Shown here in pieces: positions 14,019-64,000 of a stretch of DNA of 64,000 nt. Source of the stretch: Diphasiastrum complanatum (taxonomy: Eukaryota; Streptophyta; Lycopodiopsida; Lycopodiales; Lycopodiaceae); contig CM055098.1 in NCBI GenBank assembly GCA_029204225.1, positions 14,830,533 through 14,894,532 on the forward strand, read 5' to 3'. Below the pieces are notes generated by a model. That model did no database searches. It was not told the DNA's origin and saw nothing but the letters and a program-made list of their open reading frames with translations. The translations under genes and the position numbers were made by a program. Within the stretch, counting starts at the first letter, position 1; every line of letters starts with the position of its first letter.

Positions 14019-14240
14019 CTACTCTCTCTCCCCAGAGGGAGCATAGCTTTGTCACTAGGAATGAAATGCATCTTTCCATACATGGTTGTTGCAATTTCTC
14101 TCCAGAGGGAGCATAGCTTTGTCACTAGGAACGTGGTTGTTACGATCTCCCCATACATGGTTGTTGCAATCTCTCTCAAGAGGGAGCATAACTTTGTCAC
14201 GAGGAATGGAATGCATGTCCCCATACGTGGTTGTTGCAAA
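14019..14240. repeat. Minisatellite, about three diverged units
   Basis: About three imperfect tandem units of 60-80 bp, each carrying AGAGGGAGCATAGCTTTGTC followed by CCATACATGGTTGTTGCAAT. The middle unit is shortened. The open frames running through it on both strands come from the repeat and are not genes. Confidence 0.75.
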
Positions 14241-14247
14241 CATGCCC

Positions 14248-14332
14248 ATCACACACACACAAGCACACACGCACGCACGTGCCCCCCCCCCCCCCCACCA
14301 CACACACACACACGTGCGCGCGCGCACGAGCT
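14248..14332. repeat. Compound (CA)n / C-run / (CG)n tract
   Basis: A CA-rich tract is followed by a homopolymer of about 15 C, then (CA)n and a run of CGCGCG. Alternating purine-pyrimidine DNA can adopt Z form and the C run could form i-motif or G4 structure on the other strand. That is inference from composition only. Confidence 0.9.
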
Positions 14333-16342
14333 CAATCAGTTTTGGTTTTAGGATAATTTTTCATGTCTACTTTTTATTGATTGATATATTTGCTAAGATG
14401 TATTGTAGTCTTAGATTGTTAAAAATTTTATATCCTTATGGTAATAATGTGTTGGGATGTGAAACATTGGCAATTGAATGTTCCAAGTTAAGGACACACA
14501 TTTTATGTAAGGATAAATCAAACCAAATATATGCAAGATTGAAATTGGTCTAGAAAATTTATTGGGTCTTGTAAAAATGACAAGTACAATTTTTTTCTTG
14601 GACCTTGAACTTTATGATTATTGTTACATTGGCTGCAATAAAGAAATTTAAATAACCTATATTTAGAATATGAATTCACTAAAATTGTCGTACTATGAAC
14701 CTTGACACACTTTGAATAGATTAATTTGGGATGTAAATTTTTATTAAGGGTTGTGAGAAAAATGCAATATTAATATGTCACTATCTCCCACAACATTTGA
14801 AAACATGTTAGGCTAAAAACTTAAAACATATAGCTTTTTGTGTCCAAACTAGCACCAAGTATCATGATGTTCATGACATGGAAGCTAGTATTATCTTTGC
14901 TGAAGAAATGAATGGCATCTTGACATCCCTTTGATATTGTTAGTGGATGATTAATTGTGAATGATGCTTTAAGAGACCAATAGGCAATGGAATTTGGATG
15001 CTTAAATAAATTAATTGTGAATGATGCTTTAAGAGACCAATAGGTAACGGGATTTGGAGTTTCCAGCGTGGCCTTCCGGGACTTTACAGACCTCCCCCAT
15101 TCGGCATTTTTCCAGTCCACTGTGCTAGTGTTTTGATGGGGTACTTTGGTTTGGTACTTGAAAGAAAGAAGAGACACATCACTAAATCAACTTTAGTCAT
15201 GGGACATGTCCACGTCACAAAGACTTAGCAAGATAAAATGAACAGTCTGGGAGCTAGAACTATAGAGGAAGGGAAGAGTTAGGGATGTAATGGAAAGAAG
15301 CAAATAAGAGATCGATTTTGAGACAATGAGAAGTATTTTTTGAGATGTTCATTGTGTTGTCACTCTAGTTACTAACATTGCTCAATGTGAATACTTTTTA
15401 GATTGCTTAAAATTTTGTTTTGCAAGTGCATAGGTTTGACATCTTAAAGAGCCGTGAGAATTTTATAAATATTGGAGGGATTTAAGTGTGCTAGTGAGGT
15501 CCACATTGATTGAGCTGCCTTTGATAGGTCCTGCAATTTGACTAGGGCTCCCTAATTGCTTAAAGCTAGCTCAAAAATCTAGTCAAGTGGCATGCATGTG
15601 AAGGACTGAGGGGATCCAAATATCGAAGGGATTTAGGGTTTGGTTGGGTCCACATTAAGACAACTTGGAGAGAGCTTGTAGGTCGACTAGAGCTTCCAAC
15701 CTACCTAGTTCATTGGTTGTAACTCAATCCCATATTTTTTGTTTCTAGTTGTTTTGGAATTATTGAAGTTCATAACTTTTGCAAAAAAATGATATTAAGA
15801 AGATTGTTTTTGTGAATGAAATTTATAGACAACATTATAATTTGAAAATAAATAAAGTAAAATTTTGCTCTTTCATTACCTTGTTTATGTAGTTAAAACA
15901 AAGAGTTCTCACATTATGATTCGTGATTATCTTATATGTCAAAAAAATGATGTGGTTATCTTGCACGATTGTAAGAAGTAATAGAAAAGGGTTTAGATTC
16001 CTCTTAAGAAACATTCATCAGATTAGTAGGCGGAGTCGTCATTTCTCAAGATAAGACGAGCATATTGTGCAAGGGAAAACAAAACCCTTTTTGATAATTT
16101 GGAAGCTATGACAAGCACATTGCTACAGGCTGGTTTATCCAAACAAGTGGATACTTGATTTCACCTAGCTAATATGGATGATGAAGGTAAGGCTAGACTA
16201 GGAAGATTGCATTTGGTTGGATGTACTAAATAAAGATGGAAGGTAGTCTGTAGCACAAACTGTGTTAATCTTGATGAAGTCACTTTGCATGCATTAAGAT
16301 GACATGTGTAAAGTCGCTATTGTCCTCTAGATAGAATATAGA
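14333..16342. other. No gene; small direct duplication at 14950-15055
   Basis: No supported coding. A segment of about 43 bp (AATTGTGAATGATGCTTTAA and the bases after it) occurs twice in direct orientation at about 14950 and 15011. The stretch near 15120-15560 resembles 17660-18090 (shared CTTTGGTTTGG, CATGTCCAC-like and CTTAG blocks), so both may belong to one decayed dispersed repeat. Confidence 0.45.
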
Positions 16343-16591
16343 TTAGAAAAGATGAACACATTTGTGGATCTATGCCAATGCAATGTGTCTATATTAGAGT
16401 ACCAAGATAGGTTCTTTAAGCTAGAAAAATGTGCAACTTTTTTAGATGAAACTCAGCATATGAGCAGAATTATTAGAGGTCTTGATGAGCTTATCAAAGT
16501 TCTAATCCAAGAAAATAAGCCTACGAGTGTCCAGGATACCATTGTTAGGGCATTGAATTATGAACAGATGCATCCATATCATAATAGATAA
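16343..16591 (+). pseudogene. Gypsy-type gag relic
   Basis: The encoded fragment has the retrotransposon Gag pattern for the end of the capsid domain: VSILEYQDRFFKLEKCATFL, then MSRIIRGLDELIKVLI and VQDTIVRALNYEQ. Only this short piece can be read; the zinc knuckle and pol are not recognisable downstream. It is old and truncated. Confidence 0.6.
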
Positions 16592-18239
16592 AGCACCAAA
16601 GTTCTGAACAGTGTTAATACAAAAAAAGGCTACTCTTGCAATAGTCCTGAGTTGTTGTCTCATACAAATGTACAACCTTCTTTTAGTAGATTGTCTCTAG
16701 AGATGCTAACTAAGGCATTAAAAAAAAATTGTGTTATCAATGCTTGCAGCCTAGCCACCAGGCCCTTGATTTTCCACAGGAAACGATAATGGAAAATTCG
16801 AAGAGAAATTTGCATCCGGAAGCCAACCTAAAGGGAATCATGCTACTAAGAAGATGCACACAGGAGCATATATTGAAACCTACAGAGAGGTAGGACATAC
16901 ACCTCAGCTACTGAATTTGTGGGACATTTTGACAAACATAAGGTTTCTATTTTAATAGTTTCAGACAATACATAGTTTTCTATCTCCACTTTTACGGAAA
17001 GGATTCAAGCAACCGCATCTTCATAAACAAATGTCGAAGTGCTAGACAAAAATGCTGATATATTCTTTTCAAGAATATTATTTTAAAATCAAGTACAGAC
17101 TGAGGGAAAGCATAAAGGCAGATGCTTTGGAGGGTCCTTCTAATAGCTGTCTTTGGTTGAGAGTCCTTTGATTGGGTTAATAAAAGAAACCTTACCAGTA
17201 GATTCATATATTTCAGACCTTTGTTGACCCTTGAGAGTAAGGAAGCCATGACTGACAGGAGTAAAAATGGTATAATTCATTTCTCCAATGGAGATAATAT
17301 GGGCCTATTGAATGGGTTAAACTTATTTATTGGTGAGTTTTATACCATATCAGTTTCAAGTCAAAACAAACATTTCTGTCAATACATCACATGTCACAAA
17401 AGAAATTGCAAATATCATAGTAGTGGAGTGGCTACATACTCCCTCTATTAAATATGCTTTTGGTATTATCAAATCCATGCGATAACAGAGGATCAAACCT
17501 AGGTAGGCGAGCCAAACTCAAGCACAATACACCAACTCACCACGTGTGGGAAGATCCCTCCCTTAAATATGGCATTGTTCTCAACAAAAGAAATCTGGGT
17601 GTTCCTGTTTAAGGTCTTCATAAGACACCCAAGTGGCATGTATGAATAAAAAGTTGCAAGTGTTTTGAAAGGGTGGGGGTGCTTTGGTTTGGGACTTAAA
17701 TGAAAAGAACCTATGTATCACTGAATATACCTATGTTGTTGGACTTGTCCACCCCACCAAGTCTTAGTAAGAAGAATGAAAATCTTAGGAGTTACAACTA
17801 CAGAGGAAAAGGGAATGGTCAAGCAAATAGTGGGGAGAAGAAAATAAGAGAGGATTCGAAGGTGGTGGGGAGAGAGTTTTGAGGGAGGGGTTGTTCATTG
17901 TGTTGTGGTCTGGCTACTAATTTGCTCTGTGTGAGTATTTACCTTGCCCACAGTTTTGCTTTGTGGTACAGGTTCATAGCCTTGAATACCCAACAGGATT
18001 TCTGAACATCAGAAAAAGTCAAGTTTGCTATTGAGTCCACACCAAGGGACCTTAAAGAGGGCCTCTAGTTTTTGACTAAAGCCTTCTGAAAACTGCATTG
18101 CTCATTTTTAGAGTAAAAAACAAGCAAGCAGAGGATAATGAAATGAGCGAACCATTCTCAGCTGGTTTTATGCCAAAAGCATTTCGAAATGGATCATTTG
18201 GTCACTTTAAGGGCATTGACAGGGGAGATTAGGGGAAAG
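16592..18239. other. No gene recognised
   Basis: AT-rich decayed sequence. The part at 17660-18090 is a diverged partner of 15120-15560. No open frame has a recognisable domain. Confidence 0.4.
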
Positions 18240-18370
18240 ACAAAAAGGAGACGGCAAAGGTCTTCTAGAGGGGAAAGAAACTGTAAGGAATTAGTTTAGC
18301 ACAAAGCATTAGAAAAACTACAGCAAGAACCAAAGGAGAGAATGCCATAGTATAAAAATAATTTAAACCA
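18240..18370 (+). repeat. Direct repeat, left copy
   Basis: About 130 bp matching 19119-19250 closely (shared TTTAGCACAAAGCATTAGA, CAAGAACCAAAGGAGAGAAT, CATGCTCATTTATGGGGAGC). The two copies flank a LINE relic. Confidence 0.6.
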
Positions 18371-18814
18371 TGCTCATTTATGGGGAGCTTTCCGCTACTC
18401 TTTTTTAACTGTTCAATGATGAATTAGAAAAATGGACCAGAAGAACTGGAATTCAATTCATAGTTTCTGCTCTATTCTTGTTAAAATATGGCAAGGATGA
18501 CGTACAATTGGCCAAGGATAGGTAAAATGTATTTGACTGCTCTTAGCATATTTTGTGATTTTGAAAGCATGAAAGTAAATGTAAACAAAAAATAATAATG
18601 TTTCTAGACACAAGATAGAAAAATGCCAATGTTAAATTCATAAAGCTAAAGTGGTATCTTTTTACAAACACTGAGCCCCCCTAGAATATGAATCTAACTA
18701 CAAGTGGTATGCATTTGTGGAGAAAAAGTTTTGGTAGGCAAAAAAAGCTTTTTATGCAATACAAAATAAATGAATGATAATACCCTTGAATAGGATGATG
18801 TCATATGATTGTCA

Positions 18815-18985
18815 GCTTGGTTCAACCAATTATTCTTTATGGTTGCCAAGCTTGGGCACCAGGTCCAACAAAAGAATCTTGGAAATATTTACAACCCATA
18901 CTAGCAAGGTTTTTGATAGAGGACTTGGGGTCAAAGTCCATATGTCGACACACAATTTTTTGAATGAAACAGGAATGCTTCCTTA
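18815..18985 (+). pseudogene. Non-LTR retrotransposon relic (post-RT region)
   Basis: In the frame starting near 18815 the translation reads LVQPIILYGCQAWAPGPT and then SWKYLQPILARFL. This is the conserved region just after the reverse transcriptase of LINEs (PxxLYGxExW). The aligned segment of the LINE at 41085 reads TPTALYAAETWCISLPSSHW. It is more diverged than the other LINE copies and may be another family. Confidence 0.55.
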
Positions 18986-19118
18986 ATTAAGGGGTACAAC
19001 ATACTACTATATCCACTGCATAGATAAGAAAAACATGGAAGCAAATAGATGGAGGCAACAATCGACAAAAGATGGTTTAGGGAAGATTTCTTGGCTGGAC
19101 CGTGGGGAACAGAAGGCA

Positions 19119-19250
19119 AAGGCTTTCTAGAGGGGAGAGACCATAATCAAGTAGTTTAGCACAAAGCATTAGACAAACTATGGCAAGAACCAAAGGAGAG
19201 AATGTCATACTATAAAAAAGAATTCAAACCCATGCTCATTTATGGGGAGC
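19119..19250 (+). repeat. Direct repeat, right copy
   Basis: Partner of 18240-18370, with about 130 bp of good similarity. Nothing else is recognised in this segment. Confidence 0.6.
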
Positions 19251-19547
19251 AAGACTGTCAAAGAAAGACACTTCTACATGGAAGGGGCAGCAAACATGCA
19301 AAATAAGGATGATGAATCTGTCGTTTTTACGACTTTATCAGAATTTTTTGTGAATAATTAGGAATAGGTCAAGCTTAAGACCTAATCTTGTAATATTTTA
19401 CTCACTTATTGTTGGATGTATCTACAAAAGCTTTGTTACGAATTGAATAAAGCACCTATTTAGAGCTGCAAAGATCAGTGTAACTTGAAATTGACTTTTT
19501 CCCATAGATCCTTCTGGGTCTCCAATGGACACCAATAAAGCATTTCA

Positions 19548-19614
<67 letters not shown>
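19548..19614. repeat. (CT)n microsatellite
   Basis: CT run of about 67 bp with one CTTT interruption. The left flank reads GGGTCTCCAATGGACACCAA and then TAAAG, which may be a decayed version of the LINE 3' end (hairpin, GACATTAATAAAG) seen elsewhere. The match is weak. Confidence 0.93.
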
Positions 19615-19616
<2 letters not shown>

Positions 19617-19794
19617 GACTAGGATTTAGTTTTAACATACTATGATGAATAAGAATGTAAGAAAACAACCATTACATGCAAAAACACAATCATAGACTTG
19701 ATCAGACACTTGGAGTTCAGTAAGTGAAAAGCTGGGCACACTAGAACTATAGAAGAGAATGCTCAATGGGAGGGCAAACTCAGCATTATGAACA

Positions 19795-19800
19795 TTTATT
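19795..19800 (-). promoter_or_regulatory. Candidate polyadenylation signal of the SHPRH-like gene
   Basis: The minus strand reads AATAAA about 60 bp downstream of the stop codon at 19860. The position suits a 3' UTR, but plant poly(A) signals are loose, so this is only a candidate. Confidence 0.4.
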
Positions 19801-19859
19801 CAGCAATCCAACCACCTATACCCAAAGAGCCCAAGAAGAATCTGCATCAGTTTCTATAA

Positions 19860-61611
<41,752 letters not shown>

Positions 61612-63767
61612 CTGTACATTATTCCAACTCAAAGTCTAAGAATGATGATAGCAACTTATGTTTTAATACAGGAAGATTTCATATGTGAAAGGTGCATGAA
61701 AAAAAAATGTTCATTCTTCATTTTCACATCAATCAGAAGGTTGATTGTCGATCCATGCTTTTGAGAACTTTTATTCTCTCAGATTCACAAAATTAACTAT
61801 ATTGATCGAATTCCAGCTGTCCTGTAGAACCGTAGTGATTCAACTTCCACCAGCTGCATCACTGTTTCATCCCCAAGATCGGTTCTCTGCAGGAGACTCA
61901 GGGAAATCTGGTAGGCCTGAGAGCACTGCCAGGCCAGAAGATTTTGCAGACTGTATCGTTTGCTTAAATGTTTGTTTCCAACTTTACAAATGAAATTAAT
62001 GACTGAAATTCTTGAGTGATTGTTTGCTTAAGTTTATTGATGTTTGTTTCCCACTATACCAATGAAATGATTACTCGAGCTTCTTGAGTGATTGATACGA
62101 CTCTTCAGACCTCTACTTGACAAATAGATTCATTTTTGCTTTCTGCATGAGCTATTTACTATGATCAAGACATTCTAAATTGCAAAAATTATGTAACAAC
62201 ATGGAAAGCAACTTCAGAACTCATTTGCAACTGCTAATTTTGAGGGTATTACACAACATAGAGGATAGAGATGTGAACACAATACAGACCTAGAATTTAT
62301 CAAATAAAAGGAGGTCCCATGGTCATAATCTTCAAGCTCAAAATAAAGACAAAGAAAGTCACAGAAAACTATAAAAGAAGAAGAGCTTAGGCAAGCAATA
62401 GCAGTCAAAAGGTGATGATGGACAATGTGCAAATTTGTTGTTCCAATGAAGGATAGAAAGATGGGCAATTTCCATGCTCAAACTCAATATGTAAGTTTGG
62501 TTGCTTATTGTAAGTACTTTTCTTGATGTTTGTGCATACTCAGCTGGCCAGTAACACCACATACATCATTGTGGTCAATGCTTTCTATACATATCCGAGT
62601 CCTCAAAATATGTATACTAGGTAGCTTCACAAGATACACATTAATGGGCACATGTAGCTTTTTGGGGCCATATACAGTTATCTAAGTCCATGAGAGTTAA
62701 GAAGAAAGATTATTGATATCTATGAAGCATAAAAGATCATACATGAAGAAAAGAATGATCAAGAGAATCACATAAAATCAATGGCTAAGGCTCTACAAGG
62801 AATAGCTAACGAATACACCACTCAATAATCTACCCAAATGGGCGAAGGATGCTCGTACTAAAGAAGCACGTTCTTCAGAATTTTGCTTGGAAGCAGGTCT
62901 GGTAACGTTCCTTAGGAGCAGGCGTTTCATTCCTAAGGAACCATAACTAAAAAAAAGACACCCTTGATGCACACTGTTAATAGAGAGAGAAACCAATGCG
63001 CAATCAAGAGATGAAGCTAGAGCATCCATCTATGTTAGAGTTTGTTGTAGAGAGCATCCTTGGTACCAAATCACATCTAATCGATGCCACTAGATCGATG
63101 GGAATGTTTCCAACGCGTGTAGATCAGTGTGAATTACATTACTTGCATTTTACTTTCTCAGTCAGTTTCTTTTTAGATGCGCATGTTTTTCCATCTTTAG
63201 GGTTTAAGAGCTAAAACATATCTAGCATAGGAAGAGTACACTATGGAGGTAGTTTGTTATTTTTTTCATTTTGATAGTGTACTTTGCGAAACAAGATTGA
63301 ATTGTCTTTCGATTTTTTGTGTATGAGTTAGCTGAAATGTACGCATGAGATCAAGATGTCATTATGTGTAGACATTACAGTTAGAGATTAAGTGGTAGTA
63401 GTGGCGCATTTTGTCCACGTTCGAATAATAGATGACCATGTAAATCAATATAAGAGAGAGTTGTAGGTGTATGTTGAGAATCTTACTGAGATAATCAGAT
63501 GATTTTGGGTTCCTATTCATGTAATAATGATTTCAGATCTGTTAAACACATCCTTTTGGCATTTATTAGTTCTTTCAAATACAACGATTGTTTCATCTGC
63601 ATGTGTATTTGGTTTCTAGCATATTTGAATCATTTTGTTCGTGTTTACATTGAATAGTTGAATCGAACCATCTGTTTACCTTTTGATCCTGAAGGGCATT
63701 GTTAGTTACGATGCATAGCGCAACCTTTCAGATTCATTAAATCTTTTTCTCTGAGATTCATGCCTAT
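61612..63767. other. Upstream intron of the SHPRH-like gene; no exon found
   Basis: About 2.2 kb between the first visible exon and a LINE fragment. I could not find the exon that should precede 61611, so it lies outside the window or is very short. A higher-GC block near 61800-61960 is open in more than one frame on both strands but matches nothing I know. Confidence 0.5.
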
Positions 63768-64000
63768 TGGATACTTTTGGCATATCTATCACGGACCTCT
63801 CATCGGGTACTCACGATTATATCAAACGTTTCCTCTACAGAGCATACCTTCATCGCACATGGCAGGGCCAATTAGGGGTTAAACTTGACTATTACAAGAC
63901 TCATTTCTTGGAGATGGATGACGTGGGGAACCCAGGTCTACCACACTATTTAGATTCTGGATTATCCCATGGCTTGAGATTCACACTGGATCAGCTACGA
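63768..64000 (+). mobile_element. LINE fragment running off the right edge
   Basis: Encodes the LINE ORF2 region between RT and the zinc knuckle, matching LINE-D at about 41410-41640. Shared coding features are the GTHxYI(R/K)RxLYRAYL block, the threonine-histidine-phenylalanine (THF) triplet, and PxLPHYLD. It is 5'-truncated and continues beyond the window. Confidence 0.78.

Noticed and set aside
14010-14553. Overlapping 105-155 codon frames on both strands
   Set aside because: They are produced by the minisatellite and the CA/C/CG tract; no domain and no codon bias.

Overview
The window looks like nuclear DNA of a land plant with a large, repeat-swollen genome. The evidence is Ty1/copia and Ty3/gypsy retrotransposons with plant-type initiator-Met-tRNA primer sites, L1-like LINEs, long (GA/CT)n arrays, and one host gene whose protein matches the plant SHPRH family. 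A fern or other large-genome non-seed plant is my guess from the abundance of (CT)n-linked LINEs; I cannot prove the lineage from sequence alone.

Host gene. The only host gene I can support is on the minus strand: the C-terminal half of an SHPRH-type SNF2/RING protein. Thirteen exons can be read from 61611 down to the stop at 19860 (1022 codons in this window). All phases agree and there is no internal stop. The 5' exons lie beyond the right edge. Two introns are small, but others reach about 7.9, 13.8 and 9.8 kb and are packed with transposons. One intron appears to be GC-AG.

Layout. 1-12950: copia debris downstream of the gene. Copia-1 is present twice, in opposite orientations, and Copia-2 is present as a rearranged tandem plus a separate LTR fragment. 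12960-19860: old decayed sequence with minisatellites, a gag relic and a LINE relic. 20151-29920 (intron 12): four minus-strand LINE pieces, two LINE-(CT)n-LINE junctions, and a gypsy derivative whose pol has been replaced by A-poor sequence. 31337-33937 (intron 8): a LINE tail and a foldback element with G/C-run modules. 38823-52582 (intron 3): a nearly complete plus-strand LINE ORF2 bounded by CT tracts, a gypsy/copia chimera, a perfect 21-bp palindrome, two gypsy fragments, and a third LINE-(CT)n-LINE junction. 52709-60593 (intron 2): a complete gypsy chromovirus with 465-bp LTRs and a 5-bp target duplication but LTR ends that are not TG...CA. 61612-64000: the intron upstream of the first visible exon, ending in another LINE fragment.

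Main point. One LINE family dominates. Almost every readable 5' junction of its copies lies on a (CT)n run, and every readable 3' end is a conserved two-part hairpin, then ATTAAT, then a pyrimidine microsatellite. Three junctions are head-to-tail LINE-(CT)n-LINE. This suggests a plant L1-type LINE that inserts into CT microsatellites, or builds them, with a structured 3' end.
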